The notes beneath the pieces are model-generated. The model was not told where the DNA came from. It was given only the letters and a program-made list of their open reading frames with translations, and did no database searches. From Paenibacillus_G elgii_A (GTDB lineage: Bacteria; Bacillota; Bacilli; Paenibacillales; NBRC-103111), in assembly GCA_042219835.1 (NCBI GenBank), contig JBHJMN010000023.1:24402-88401 (forward strand): a stretch of 64,000 nucleotides of DNA, in the 5' to 3' direction. The translations under genes and the position numbers were made by a program. Positions within the stretch are counted from its first letter, which is position 1. Every line of letters begins with the position of its first letter. Positions 16,560 through 26,982 of the stretch are shown piece after piece.

Positions 16560-19500
16560 CCGATACGGGCCTCACCCACGTCCATGTACGCTGGGCGCCG
16601 CAGGGCGGCTTCTTCCTGTGGGGCGCCCGCTATAACGGCGGCGTCTGCGACGCTTATGATTTGCGGGACTGGCTGTTCGCTTGGCACGAGCCTTCCTTCT
16701 ACGGAACGTTCATCGAAGTCGTCGAATCGCAGAACGTCGAAGGATTGCTGATGCCTGTGCTGGAAGCGCTTGACTATTTTGCGGCGCCGGGTATTGTCCG
16801 GCACCAGCGGCTCTCCTTCGGCCGTGAGTTGAAGGAGCTGACGCAGCTTGCGCCCCATGTCAAGGAAGCGCTGACGCACGGCCGCTTCATGCCGGATTTC
16901 GCCAAATGGAAGGCAGGAGAACTCGGCTGGAAGCTGCAGCTGCCCGAAGCGGCAGCAGCCTGGTCCGCCTCGCCGGTTGCGCAGCATTGGCTGGACCAGC
17001 TGATCCCGGCGTGGATTCAGGAGGACGGCGTTATGCGCCAGAGTCTGGAGCAGTTGGAACGCTCGTTTCCGCTGCTTGGACGCGGGGGCGAGCAAGCGGC
17101 CGAGCTGTGGATGGACGAAGAGGACTGGCTCATCTCCATCGGCTGGCAGTCCGACGGCACGCCGTTCCGCACGTGCCTGAAGCTCGAAGAGCCGGCGGAG
17201 TCCGGCGGCGCATGGCCGCTGCGCGTCGTGCTGCAGGATCGCAGCGACAAGGACGTGCAGCACGAGGTAGCTCCGTCCGCCGTCGCCGATTGGACCGCGG
17301 CGGAGCCGGAGTCCGGCGGGATGGCCGCGGACGAGACCGCGAGTGATGCGGCAGGCGGCACAACGGCGCAAGCGGAAGCGCCCGCGGGCAACGCTGCGGA
17401 GCGCGAAGCCATGGCGGTCGCCGCGGCTGAGGCGCTCCCCGCCGAGTGGCGGCCGCATCTCGGCCGCGCAGCGCGCGATGCGGCGAAATGGCGGCGCATG
17501 CTGCCTTGGCTGGCCGAGGGTGAAGCCGGGCTGCGCGGCACGCTGACGCCGGACGAGGCGTGGGAGCTGCTGGCCAAAGGCAGCCTGCGCCTGATGGAAG
17601 CGGGCTATTCGGTCATCCTGCCCGCATGGTGGGAACGCATCCGCAGATGGCGTCCGCGCCTCAAAGCGAAGATCAAATCGTCGGTCGGCTCCGGCCCGCA
17701 GTCGATGTTCGGCCTGAATCAGCTCATGCAGTTCGATTGGAAAATCGCGCTGGGCGACGTCGAGCTGACCGAAGCCGAATTCCGCGAGCTGCTTGAGCAA
17801 AACCGGCGGCTCGTGCAAATCGGCGGACAGTGGATTCAGCTTGACCCGGTTCATCTCGCCCAGCTCCAGCGCGTCATGCATCAGGTGGAGAAGAAGCAGG
17901 GGCTGTCGTTCCGCGACGTGCTGGAGCTTCATCTGCTCGGCTCCAGCGAAGGCGAAGAGGACAAAGACTTCCACCGTACAATCAACATGGAAGTCGAGCT
18001 TGACGAGCAGCTTCAGGAGCTTGTCGATCTGCTCAACCACGCGAAGCGCCCTCCGCTGCTGGAGCCGCCGGACAGCTTCCGCGGCAAGCTGCGGCCGTAT
18101 CAGGTAGAAGGCATCTCGTGGCTCGTGTTCTTGCGCGAGTGCGGCCTTGGCGGCTGTCTGGCCGACGACATGGGGCTCGGCAAGACGATCCAGATGATCA
18201 CGTATTTGCTGCACCTCCGGGAGCGCCGGCTGGCTGTCGATCCCCGAGCGGCCGACACGCCGCAGACGGGCGGAGCCGCCCCTTCCCTGCTGATCTGCCC
18301 GACGTCCGTGCTGGGCAACTGGCAGAAGGAGCTGCAGCGCTTCGCGCCGGACCTGCGCGTGCATCTGCATTACGGGCCGGCCCGGGCCAAAGGAAACCGC
18401 TTCGCCGAGAGCTGCGGCGACAGCGACCTTGTGCTGACGACGTACACGCTGTCGCATTTGGACGAGACGGAGCTAGGCTCCGTTTCTTGGGAATCGATCT
18501 GCCTCGACGAAGCGCAGAACATTAAGAATGCCTACACGAAGCAGGCGCAGTCGATCCGCAAGCTCGCCGGGCAGCACCGGATTGCCCTGACCGGAACCCC
18601 GATCGAGAACCGGCTGACCGAGCTGTGGTCGATCTTCGATTTTCTCAACCCGGGCTATCTCGGCACGCTGCGCGATTTCACCCAGCGGTACGTCGGCGCC
18701 ATCGAACGTACGCAGGACAAGGAGCTGATCGCCAAGGTACAGCGGCTAATCCGGCCCTTCCTGCTGCGGCGCGTCAAGAAGGACCCGTCCATTCAGCTCG
18801 ATCTGCCGGAAAAGTACGAGTACAAAACGTACGTCTCGCTGACGGCCGAGCAGGCGACGCTGTATGAAAACTATATTCAAGACATGTTCGAGCGGATCGA
18901 CAAGCTGTCGGCCATGGAACGCCGCGGAATGATTCTTGCCGCGCTGACAAAGCTGAAGCAAATCTGCAACCATCCGGCGCTGCTCGCTAAGGATGCCGTC
19001 CCGGCTCCGTGGCGCGAACGGTCGAACAAGGTCGAACGGCTGCTGGAAATGGTGCAGGAGCTGCGGCAGGAAGGCGACAAGTGCCTCATTTTCACCCAAT
19101 TCGTGGAGACCGGACATTTGCTGCAGCGGGCGCTGGAAGAAGAGTTTGGCGGCAAGGTACCCTTTCTTCACGGAGGCAGCTCCAAGGCGGAGCGGGACCG
19201 CATGATCGAAACGTTCCAAGGCGAAGCGCCGCCGGAGGAGGACGATTCCGGCATCTTCCTGCTGTCGCTCAAAGCCGGCGGTACCGGACTTAACCTGACC
19301 GCGGCGAACCACGTGTTCCATTTCGACCGCTGGTGGAATCCCGCGGTGGAAAACCAGGCGACGGACCGCGCCTTCCGGATTGGCCAGACGCGCCATGTAC
19401 AGGTGCACAAATTCGTCACGCTGGGGACGCTGGAGGAACGCATCGACGAGATGATCGACAAGAAGCTCGGGCTTAGCCAGCAAATCGTCGGCACCGGCGA

Positions 19501-19579
19501 ACAGTGGATCACCGAGCTGTCGACGGACGACTTGAGAGAGTTGTTCTCCCTGCGAAACGAATGGGTGGAGCGCGCCTGA
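16547..19579 (+). CDS. ywqA: SNF2/RapA-type DNA translocase
   Basis: The 1010-residue protein has a long N-terminal SNF2-associated region, an Ala/Glu-rich low-complexity linker around residues 245-300, then the two RecA-like lobes. Visible motifs are the Walker A loop DDMGLGKT (about residue 541), DEAQ (about 654), TGTPIENRL, and in lobe 2 SLKAGGTGLNL and the arginine-finger region ATDRAFRIGQ (about 938-947). Such ATPases translocate on DNA and remodel protein-DNA or polymerase complexes. ATG 16547 overlaps the end of the SWIM gene; ATG 16556 is also possible. The two products probably act together. Confidence 0.93.
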   Translation: MDSMTDTGLTHVHVRWAPQGGFFLWGARYNGGVCDAYDLRDWLFAWHEPSFYGTFIEVVESQNVEGLLMPVLEALDYFAAPGIVRHQRLSFGRELKELTQLAPHVKEALTHGRFMPDFAKWKAGELGWKLQLPEAAAAWSASPVAQHWLDQLIPAWIQEDGVMRQSLEQLERSFPLLGRGGEQAAELWMDEEDWLISIGWQSDGTPFRTCLKLEEPAESGGAWPLRVVLQDRSDKDVQHEVAPSAVADWTAAEPESGGMAADETASDAAGGTTAQAEAPAGNAAEREAMAVAAAEALPAEWRPHLGRAARDAAKWRRMLPWLAEGEAGLRGTLTPDEAWELLAKGSLRLMEAGYSVILPAWWERIRRWRPRLKAKIKSSVGSGPQSMFGLNQLMQFDWKIALGDVELTEAEFRELLEQNRRLVQIGGQWIQLDPVHLAQLQRVMHQVEKKQGLSFRDVLELHLLGSSEGEEDKDFHRTINMEVELDEQLQELVDLLNHAKRPPLLEPPDSFRGKLRPYQVEGISWLVFLRECGLGGCLADDMGLGKTIQMITYLLHLRERRLAVDPRAADTPQTGGAAPSLLICPTSVLGNWQKELQRFAPDLRVHLHYGPARAKGNRFAESCGDSDLVLTTYTLSHLDETELGSVSWESICLDEAQNIKNAYTKQAQSIRKLAGQHRIALTGTPIENRLTELWSIFDFLNPGYLGTLRDFTQRYVGAIERTQDKELIAKVQRLIRPFLLRRVKKDPSIQLDLPEKYEYKTYVSLTAEQATLYENYIQDMFERIDKLSAMERRGMILAALTKLKQICNHPALLAKDAVPAPWRERSNKVERLLEMVQELRQEGDKCLIFTQFVETGHLLQRALEEEFGGKVPFLHGGSSKAERDRMIETFQGEAPPEEDDSGIFLLSLKAGGTGLNLTAANHVFHFDRWWNPAVENQATDRAFRIGQTRHVQVHKFVTLGTLEERIDEMIDKKLGLSQQIVGTGEQWITELSTDDLRELFSLRNEWVERA

Positions 19580-19859
19580 GCCGCTCCGCCTTTCGCCGCC
19601 AGCGGGAAACGAAAACCTGCGGCAAGTTCTCCTTTTCTCGCGCTTCATGCGCAGCCTATCCAAATCAAGCAAGGACGCCAACTCCAGCATGCGGCTTGAA
19701 GACGCGCGTCCTTCCCCTATTCCCTTCCCTTTTCGGCGAAACAACAATAATTTTTGCGTTCCGGCTCGAAAAGCACCGTTCGCTATAGAGGATTTATCCT
19801 GCTTTTGTCGAACTAGGAACGTACAAAAAATGTCTATATACCGAGAAGGTGGCTCCGCC

Positions 19860-22775
19860 ATGAACATGACACGATCAAAAATTTCACTGGGTTACGTTAT
19901 CGTCGTCGTTTTCCTGCTCGTGATGATCAGCGTCTCCAGCTTTGTCGCATCCTCCAGTACGGAAAAGGAATTGAACAGAGTCGTTAGCGAAGTGATTCCG
20001 CTAAACATTTTGGCCGAAAGCTTACTGGCTGACCTGATCAATATGGAATCCGGGCTGCGGGGCTACGAAGTGACGGAAGACGAGAAATACTTGGAGCCCT
20101 ACGATTTTGGCAAAGCCCAGCTGCAGGACGATCTGCTTGCTATGGCAGCGTTTCAAAAAAAATACCCCGGCCTGCGCAGCGTCATGGAAGGCGACGCGAT
20201 CCCGCAAATTCAGCGGTTGCAGGAGCATTATTCCAGCCAAGTCGAGTTGATTCGCGCCGGGAAACTGCCGGATGCGATCAAGCGGGTGTCTATGGGCAAA
20301 AACCAGATGGACCGCTTTCGCCAAATTCATACGCAGCTGACCGCCGAGATCGAGCTCATTGCAACGGAAGCGTATACATCGGCTCAAACCGCAGATAAAC
20401 GGGGGCGCCTCATCGTTTTGATCGGGAGCGGGATCGCCATTATCGTCGGCCTGTTCTCACTCTTTCTCTTCAACCGGGCCAATCGGGCGGAAGCGGCACT
20501 GCGCAAAAGCGAGGAGACGTACCGGTTCATGGCGGAAAGCTTGGAGGTGCAGAACGAAGAGATCGTTGCCCAGCAGGAGGAGCAGGAAGCGACGCTGGAG
20601 AAGCTGTCGCAGCGCGAGCTGGAATTGGAGGCCATCAGCAGCTATCAGGAAAAGCTGACCGGCTCGGCGGACATGGCCGACTTTTTGAATGCTTCTCTCC
20701 CGGCGCTGCTGCAATCACTGCAGCTTGATGCAGCTCTGCTTATCTTGAAAACGCCGGGCGGCGACGGGACGGAAGCGGCTTATCAGGTTGCCTATTCCAT
20801 CGGCTATCCGTCGACGCTGCCCGCCATGCTGGAAAGCGAGCTGTTCGGTATGGCACGGCGCGTCTTGAAGGAGAAAATGCCGCTGGAAAGCGTGCGTCAA
20901 GCCACCGCGCTGGAAAGCGGCTTCCACCAAAGCATCACCCACGCGATAGACCGGTATTATCCGCTGTTCAACGATGAGCAGGAAGCGACCGGCTTCCTGC
21001 TGCTGACCGGATATCTAGCTTCACCTGACGAGCAAAAAACGCGGCTGGCCAACGGGCTCATCCGCCAATTCGGACTTGCCTTCCTGACGCAGCAAATGAA
21101 CGAGGAGCGCCGCCGTCAATCCGCCCGTCTGGAGGCGCTCTACGAGCAGCTTCAACAGGAGAAATCGGCCTTGGAGGAGCAGCGCGACCTGATCAACAAC
21201 GTCCTCGAATCGACACACGAGGGCATGATGATGTGCGATGCCTCAGGGAACCTGATGTTTTTCAATCATCGCATGCACGATTTCCTCCGGCTTAGCGGAC
21301 GCGCCGGCGAGTCGATCGCCGAGATCAGTCAAGAGCTGCTTGATAGCTCACCAAGCTTCGCCCGCGTTTCCCAATCGATCTGCAGTCTGCTGCGCGGCGA
21401 CTTGAACCAGCTGACGGAGCGCTTCTCCTTCACCGACGAGGAGGAGCAGCAAAGGTATGTGGAGCTGTACGCCATCCGAATGATGGTCGAACGCCACGAC
21501 GAAGAGCTTGGCTTCCTGTTCGTGTTCCGCGACCGGACCGAGGAAGAGAAAGTCGATGAAATGAAAAACGAATTCATCAGCATCGTCTCGCACGAGCTGC
21601 GGACGCCGCTTGCGAGCGTCCTCGGTTTTATCGAGATTTTGCTTCATCGCCAGCTTACGCCGGAGAAGCAGCAGCGTTACTTACAAACCGTCTATAAAGA
21701 GGCAACCCGGCTTTCGGCGCTGATCAACGATTTTTTGGATCTGCAGCGGATGGAATCCGGTAAGCAAATTTATCATTTTGCTCCGGTGGAATTGGGAGGG
21801 TTGCTGCAAGAGGTGGTCGAGCAATGGCGGGGCAAGCAAAGCCACGACCTCTCGCTGCATCTGCCGCAGCATGAAGTGTGGGTCCGCGGCGATGCGGACC
21901 GGTTGAAGCAGGTGACGCACAACCTGCTTAGCAACGCGATCAAGTATTCGCCTCAGGCGGAGCGCGTCGATCTGACGCTCCGGCAGGTTGGTCAAGCCGT
22001 ACAATTCCTGATCCAGGATTACGGACTCGGCATCCCGGAGGAAGCCAAGGATAAGCTGTTCTCCAAATTTTACCGCGTCGACAATTCCGACCGCAGGCAG
22101 ATTGGCGGAACAGGCCTCGGGCTGTCCATCGTGCGGGAAATCGTCGAAGGCCACGAAGGGACAGTCGCATTCGAATCGGAGATGGGCGCAGGCACGACCT
22201 TCACGGTGACGCTCCAAGCTTACCGGGTCGGAACGGCGGACAACAGCATCATGATTTTGGAGGATGACGATAATTTGGCGAAGCTGATTCAAGTGGCGCT
22301 TGCCAAGCTGCATATCCCGACGATGCACGTGCGTTCGGCCGAGGAAGGTATTCTTTCCCTGCACCGGATCGAAGAGGGGGGTCCGAGACTGTGTATCGTG
22401 GACATTCATTTGGAGGGAACGAAGAACGGCTGGGATTTCATCGGCGAGCTGTACCGCCATCCGAAGTTTTACCGGACCCCGGTGATCGTATCCACGGCTC
22501 TGGAGCCGCCGCAGGATTATCACGAGAGAGATATCGAGAAATTTTTGCGCAAGCCGTTCTCGATGGATAAGCTGCTCCAGGTGGCCGAACAGTTGCTTAG
22601 CAACACCGATCGGCATCCGGCGTACATTTTCCCGGCGCAGGATGAAAACTTCCTGACCAACACGCTCGCCAAAAACGGCATCGAGGTCGAAGAGATCACC
22701 CGGAGGCCCGATCTGATCGAGATCGAGCCGAAAACGCGTCGGCCTTCCGGCGACGAAGACTCCCGGGCCGGATAG
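19860..22775 (+). CDS. Hybrid sensor histidine kinase: CHASE3-GAF-PAS-HisKA-HATPase-REC
   Basis: The 971-residue protein starts at ATG 19860 after AAGGTGG. A transmembrane helix (residues about 6-27) precedes a CHASE3 sensor with the MESGLRGYEVTEDEKYLEPY motif, a second helix lies near 180-201, then come a GAF-like region, a PAS region, and HisKA with the phosphoacceptor in SHELRTP (about residue 577). The ATPase follows with NLLSNAIKYSP and GGTGLGLSI. A receiver domain (MILEDDDNLAKL, CIVDIHLEG with the phosphoacceptor Asp) sits at about 797-912, followed by a 60-residue tail. No output-domain regulator is adjacent; the attached receiver implies a phosphorelay. Confidence 0.92.
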   Translation: MNMTRSKISLGYVIVVVFLLVMISVSSFVASSSTEKELNRVVSEVIPLNILAESLLADLINMESGLRGYEVTEDEKYLEPYDFGKAQLQDDLLAMAAFQKKYPGLRSVMEGDAIPQIQRLQEHYSSQVELIRAGKLPDAIKRVSMGKNQMDRFRQIHTQLTAEIELIATEAYTSAQTADKRGRLIVLIGSGIAIIVGLFSLFLFNRANRAEAALRKSEETYRFMAESLEVQNEEIVAQQEEQEATLEKLSQRELELEAISSYQEKLTGSADMADFLNASLPALLQSLQLDAALLILKTPGGDGTEAAYQVAYSIGYPSTLPAMLESELFGMARRVLKEKMPLESVRQATALESGFHQSITHAIDRYYPLFNDEQEATGFLLLTGYLASPDEQKTRLANGLIRQFGLAFLTQQMNEERRRQSARLEALYEQLQQEKSALEEQRDLINNVLESTHEGMMMCDASGNLMFFNHRMHDFLRLSGRAGESIAEISQELLDSSPSFARVSQSICSLLRGDLNQLTERFSFTDEEEQQRYVELYAIRMMVERHDEELGFLFVFRDRTEEEKVDEMKNEFISIVSHELRTPLASVLGFIEILLHRQLTPEKQQRYLQTVYKEATRLSALINDFLDLQRMESGKQIYHFAPVELGGLLQEVVEQWRGKQSHDLSLHLPQHEVWVRGDADRLKQVTHNLLSNAIKYSPQAERVDLTLRQVGQAVQFLIQDYGLGIPEEAKDKLFSKFYRVDNSDRRQIGGTGLGLSIVREIVEGHEGTVAFESEMGAGTTFTVTLQAYRVGTADNSIMILEDDDNLAKLIQVALAKLHIPTMHVRSAEEGILSLHRIEEGGPRLCIVDIHLEGTKNGWDFIGELYRHPKFYRTPVIVSTALEPPQDYHERDIEKFLRKPFSMDKLLQVAEQLLSNTDRHPAYIFPAQDENFLTNTLAKNGIEVEEITRRPDLIEIEPKTRRPSGDEDSRAG

Positions 22776-22796
22776 TCCCAATTCCATTACGAAGCG

Positions 22797-22852
22797 CAAG
22801 ACCCCCATTCGGCACTCCGTCAACACGGCGTCCCGGATGGGGGTCTTTTTAG
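22797..22852 (+). terminator. Rho-independent terminator
   Basis: AGACCCCCAT pairs with ATGGGGGTCT, followed by TTTTT. It ends the hybrid kinase gene ahead of the convergent galT. Confidence 0.85.
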
Positions 22853-22886
22853 GTTTCGTCATAACGGGCTGTCTTCCGTTCCCGCC

Positions 22887-24479
22887 TTAAGCCCGCACGC
22901 CAAGGTGCCGTAAAAACGCCCGGAACCGCTCCATTCCCTGCTCGCTGCGCTTATATACGCCCGCGTCGCGCAGCACGTCCGCGAACTTGCGGCCCGTCTC
23001 CGTCTGCAGCGCTTGCCTCGCGTCCTCCTCCGGCATAGCCGTACCGTATCGGCCGACAAGCTCCTCCAGCCATTCGGCATGCTTGTGCAGCGGATGCGAC
23101 GGATCGCGCATCATCTTCCCGTCCAGCTTCTCCTCCCCGGTCAGCAGCCTGGACGCCAGCTCCAGCTCGTCCTTGAGACGACCCGGCAGCACGGCGAGCC
23201 CCATCACCTCGATCAAGCCGATGTTCTCTTTCTTAATGTGGTGAAGCTCCTTGTGCGGGTGAAAAATGCCGTCGGGATGCTCTTCACTGGTCCGGTTGTT
23301 GCGCAGCACCAGATCGAGCTCGTACTCCCCGTTCGCATTGTTGCGGGCAATGGGGGTGATCGTGTTATGCGGCACCTCGACGCCCGCCTGCTCCGTAAAC
23401 GCGAAGATGTCCTGCGACGGGTCGCTGTAAGACTTCCACGCACCCAGAATCGCCGTGGCGAGCTTCAACAACGGATCGCGGTTAGGAGCGGAGAGGCGGA
23501 TGACCGACATTGGCCATTTGACGATGCCGATTTTCAAGCCGGGATAATCCGGATGGCTGAAGCTCTCCTCGACACCCGCCTTTTCCATCGGAAACTTGTG
23601 CCGTCCGCCTTGAAAATGATCATGGTTCAGGATCGATCCACCGACGATCGGCAGGTCGGCATTCGAGCCGATGAAATAATGCGGAAAGCGCTCCACGAAA
23701 TCGAGCAGCCGCTCGAACGTCTCCTTTGACGTCTTCATCGGCCGATGCTCCCGGTCGAAAATGATGCTGTGCTCGTTGTAGTACACGTAAGGCGAAAATT
23801 GAAAGTACCACGTTTCCCCGGCCAGTTCCACCGGAATAACCCGCAGGTTCTGTCGCGCCGGATGATTGAGCCTGCCGGCGTAGCCTACGTTTTCGATGCA
23901 CAGCAGGCATTTGGGGTAATGGCTCTGCGGCGCGTTTCGGAGCATCGCGATTTCTTTCGGGTCTTTCTCGGGCTTCGACAGGTTTACGGTAATTTCGATA
24001 TCCCCGTATTCCGTCGGCGCCAGCCAGTACATGTTTTTGCCGATCCGGTCCATGCGGATGTAGTTCGAATCGATACACAGCTTGTAGAAAGCGCCCGTCG
24101 CCGCTTCGATGCCGGCGGACTTCGCAGTCGTCCAGAACCGGTGCACAAGCTCGGATGCCCGAGGCATGAGCTGCCCCATCAAACGGGCATCCAGCAGATC
24201 GCGCACCGTCGTATTGTTTTCTTCAAGCAGGCCCAATTCGGCCGCGTAATCGAGCAGCGGCTCCAGCAGCTCCAATGCGCTGTCCGCTACCGGCTCGTTC
24301 AGCTCGCCCTCATACGGCTCACCGATACACAGCAGATCGAGCAGCCCGTTGCGGGCCGCATACACATCCAGCGGCTCCAGCAATCCGCGCTTCAGGCCAA
24401 ATTGCAGCAGTCGTTCGACCCGATAGGCCGCCTTCCGGTCGGGAGAGCCGAATTCGGTTTCCATCTGTCTTTGTTCCAT
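22887..24479 (-). CDS. galT: UDP-glucose--hexose-1-phosphate uridylyltransferase, type 2
   Basis: The 530-residue protein is of the Gram-positive GalT type, longer than the E. coli enzyme. It swaps UMP between UDP-glucose and galactose-1-phosphate in the Leloir pathway. Recognisable parts are HYPKCLLCIENVGYAGRLNH, VGGSILNHDHFQGGRH (His-rich nucleotide-transfer region) and the HPHKELHHIKKENIGLIEVM segment near the C-terminus. ATG 24479 follows AAGGAGTGGAG. It is the last gene of galK-galE-galT, 57 bases after galE. Confidence 0.96.
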   Translation of the reverse strand: MEQRQMETEFGSPDRKAAYRVERLLQFGLKRGLLEPLDVYAARNGLLDLLCIGEPYEGELNEPVADSALELLEPLLDYAAELGLLEENNTTVRDLLDARLMGQLMPRASELVHRFWTTAKSAGIEAATGAFYKLCIDSNYIRMDRIGKNMYWLAPTEYGDIEITVNLSKPEKDPKEIAMLRNAPQSHYPKCLLCIENVGYAGRLNHPARQNLRVIPVELAGETWYFQFSPYVYYNEHSIIFDREHRPMKTSKETFERLLDFVERFPHYFIGSNADLPIVGGSILNHDHFQGGRHKFPMEKAGVEESFSHPDYPGLKIGIVKWPMSVIRLSAPNRDPLLKLATAILGAWKSYSDPSQDIFAFTEQAGVEVPHNTITPIARNNANGEYELDLVLRNNRTSEEHPDGIFHPHKELHHIKKENIGLIEVMGLAVLPGRLKDELELASRLLTGEEKLDGKMMRDPSHPLHKHAEWLEELVGRYGTAMPEEDARQALQTETGRKFADVLRDAGVYKRSEQGMERFRAFLRHLGVRA

Positions 24480-24536
24480 TGTTCTCCACTCCTTCGGATC
24501 GGCCGGCCTTCGGCCCGAACGCCCGCACCCGTGATT

Positions 24537-25523
24537 TTACTTGTCGTAGCCGTCCGGATTCGCTTGATGCCAAGCCCACGCGGAGGCGATAATTTGCTGC
24601 AGGCTGTCCCGCTTCGGCTGCCAGCCGAGCTCCGTTCTGCCACGCTCCGAGGAGGCGACAAGCACCGCCGGGTCTCCGGCTCTGCGGGCTTCGACGACCG
24701 CCGGAATCGCATGTCCCGTCACTTTACGCGCGATGTCGATCACTTCTTTCACGGAGAAGCCTTTGCCGTTGCCCAGGTTATACACGCTGCTGTCCCCGCC
24801 GGCGCGAAGCTTTTCCACCGCGAGAATGTGGGCGTCCGCCAGGTCGGTCACATGGATGTAGTCGCGGATGCACGTGCCGTCCGGCGTCGCATAATCGTCG
24901 CCATAAATCGAGATATGCGCGCGTTTGCCAAGCGCCACCTGCAGAATGATCGGCACCAGATGGGTCTCCGGCGAATGGTCTTCGCCGATCCGGCCGCTTT
25001 CGTGCGCGCCGGCCGCGTTGAAATAGCGCAGCGAGACGTATTTGATGCCGTGCGCGGTATCGAACCAGCGCATCATCTTCTCCATGGCCAGCTTCGTTTC
25101 ACCGTAAGCGTTCGTCGGCAGCGTCCGGTCCGACTCCAGAATCGGAATGTTCTCGGGCTCGCCGTACGTCGCCGCCGTGGACGAGAACACGATTTTTTTG
25201 ACGCCGTATTCATTCATCTTCTCCAGCAGGCAGAGCGTCCCGTAGACGTTGTTATGATAATATTTGCCGGGCGCCTGCATGCTTTCGCCGACGAGCGAGT
25301 TTGCTGCGAAATGAATGACGGCGTCGATGTCGTTTTCACGGAATACCGTGTCTAAAAAGTCCGCATCGCGAATGTCCCCGACGTACAGCTTGCCGCCAAG
25401 CAGCGCTTCCCGGTGTCCTTGCTGCAAATTGTCGACAACAACGACCTCTTCGCCTTTTGCCAGCAGCTCGGCTACCGTATGCGAGCCGATGTAGCCCGCG
25501 CCTCCGGTTACCATAATGGCCAT
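24537..25523 (-). CDS. galE: UDP-glucose 4-epimerase
   Basis: The 328-residue extended short-chain dehydrogenase has the NAD-binding VTGGAGYIGSH at the N-terminus, the catalytic Ser/Thr region FSSTAATYG and Tyr-x-x-x-Lys in AYGETK. It interconverts UDP-galactose and UDP-glucose, and so supplies galactose for wall polymers as well as breaking it down. ATG 25523 has GGAGAGG upstream. It lies between galK and galT with 66- and 57-base gaps, which is consistent with one transcript. Confidence 0.97.
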   Translation of the reverse strand: MAIMVTGGAGYIGSHTVAELLAKGEEVVVVDNLQQGHREALLGGKLYVGDIRDADFLDTVFRENDIDAVIHFAANSLVGESMQAPGKYYHNNVYGTLCLLEKMNEYGVKKIVFSSTAATYGEPENIPILESDRTLPTNAYGETKLAMEKMMRWFDTAHGIKYVSLRYFNAAGAHESGRIGEDHSPETHLVPIILQVALGKRAHISIYGDDYATPDGTCIRDYIHVTDLADAHILAVEKLRAGGDSSVYNLGNGKGFSVKEVIDIARKVTGHAIPAVVEARRAGDPAVLVASSERGRTELGWQPKRDSLQQIIASAWAWHQANPDGYDK

Positions 25524-25589
25524 AGTTAAGCCTCTCCTTCCGTCCATCCAAATGATTGATTCCGTCCGTTCATCGCCGGACAATCATGC

Positions 25590-26765
25590 CTATAGCTGCA
25601 GCTCCTGCACGCCATTCCCAATGTCGCACACATAGAAGTCCGCGGTCAAGCCGGTCTTCTCCTTATACACACGGCCTACTTCGCCGACAAACCGCTCCAC
25701 GCTGTCTTGATGCACCAACGATACCGTGCAGCCGCCGAAGCCGGCGCCCGTCATCCGCGAGCCAAGTACGCCGGGAACAGCAAGCGCCGCTTCGACCATC
25801 GTATCCAGCTCGACGCCGGTCACCTCGTACAAGTCGCGCAGCGAGTTATGCGAGCCGCTCATCAGCCGGCCGAACGCCTCCAGGTCCCCCCGTTCCAGCA
25901 CCTCGATGGATTGCAGCACCCGGTCAATCTCCTCGACGACGTGCTGCGCCCGCTTGCGCACCGTTTCGTCCGGAATCAGATGCTGCGCGCTCCGGTATTG
26001 CTCCAGCGACAGCTGACCAAGCAGCGTCAGGCCGGGATATTCGGCAGCCAAATGCTTCACCGCCTGCTCGCACTGCGAACGGCGCTCGTTGTAGGCGGAG
26101 TCGACGAGCCCGCGCTTTTTGTTCGTATTGCCGATCACCAGCTTGTATTCGCCGCTGACGAACGGCACGTGCTTGTATTCCAGCGTATCGCACATGAGCA
26201 GAATCGCATGCTCCTTCTTGCCCATCGCTACCGCAAATTGATCCATGATGCCGCACTGCACGCCGATGAATTCGTTCTCGGCCTTTTGCGACAGCAGCGC
26301 GATCTCCACCTTGTCCGTCGGCTGCCCTTCCATCGCGAGCAAACCGTAGGCCGTCACCACTTCGATAGAAGCCGAGGAGGAAAGACCGGAGGCGTTCGGA
26401 ATTGCCCCGCTGTATAAAATATCGTAACCGCCGACGGATAGCCCCCGCTTTTGCAGCTCGCGGATGATACCCTTCGGGTAATTGATCCAATCGTCCTCGG
26501 CGCGGAACTCGACCTGCTGAATGGAAATATGCTTGCGCAGCGAAAAGTTGGTGGAAGCGAAGCCCACCTGATCGTCCTCCCGCTTCCGGATCAGCATCGT
26601 CGTGCCAAACGTTAGAGCGGCCGGAAAAACGTAGCCTCCGTTGTAATCCGTGTGCTCTCCGATCAGATTGACGCGCCCCGGCGCATGAAACGCCCGAATC
26701 GGATTGGAGCTATCTCCTCCGTACAGCTCGACAAACTGCTCCTGCAATGCTTTGACTTCCGTCAT
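25590..26765 (-). CDS. galK: Galactokinase
   Basis: The 391-residue GHMP kinase phosphorylates galactose at C1. The N-terminal signature PGRVNLIGEHTDYNGGYV, the ATP-binding SGLSSSASIEV and the C-terminal GAGFGGCTVSL are all present. ATG 26765 follows GAGGTGAAC. It leads the galK-galE-galT operon; an AraC-family regulator gene is divergent with a 217-base gap between starts that must hold both promoters. Confidence 0.97.
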   Translation of the reverse strand: MTEVKALQEQFVELYGGDSSNPIRAFHAPGRVNLIGEHTDYNGGYVFPAALTFGTTMLIRKREDDQVGFASTNFSLRKHISIQQVEFRAEDDWINYPKGIIRELQKRGLSVGGYDILYSGAIPNASGLSSSASIEVVTAYGLLAMEGQPTDKVEIALLSQKAENEFIGVQCGIMDQFAVAMGKKEHAILLMCDTLEYKHVPFVSGEYKLVIGNTNKKRGLVDSAYNERRSQCEQAVKHLAAEYPGLTLLGQLSLEQYRSAQHLIPDETVRKRAQHVVEEIDRVLQSIEVLERGDLEAFGRLMSGSHNSLRDLYEVTGVELDTMVEAALAVPGVLGSRMTGAGFGGCTVSLVHQDSVERFVGEVGRVYKEKTGLTADFYVCDIGNGVQELQL

Positions 26766-26982
26766 GACGGTTCACCTCGTTATGGATTTAAGAAGACACG
26801 TTCTATATAGCGAACTTTCTATAGTAAGCTTTGCCTCAAGTATAGACCGGACCATCGGATTTCACTATGGAACGATGTCAGGACGACATGGAAAAATGTT
26901 AGATCATGAACGCACAGACTCCCTCCTTCGTGCTATACTGAGCGTATCCTGGGCAATGCCCCAAAAGGAGGCGAGTCGCGCC

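Noticed and set aside
16484..18457. 657-codon minus-strand ORF
   Set aside because: It is the antisense frame of the SNF2 gene, caused by high GC and codon bias, with unnatural composition.
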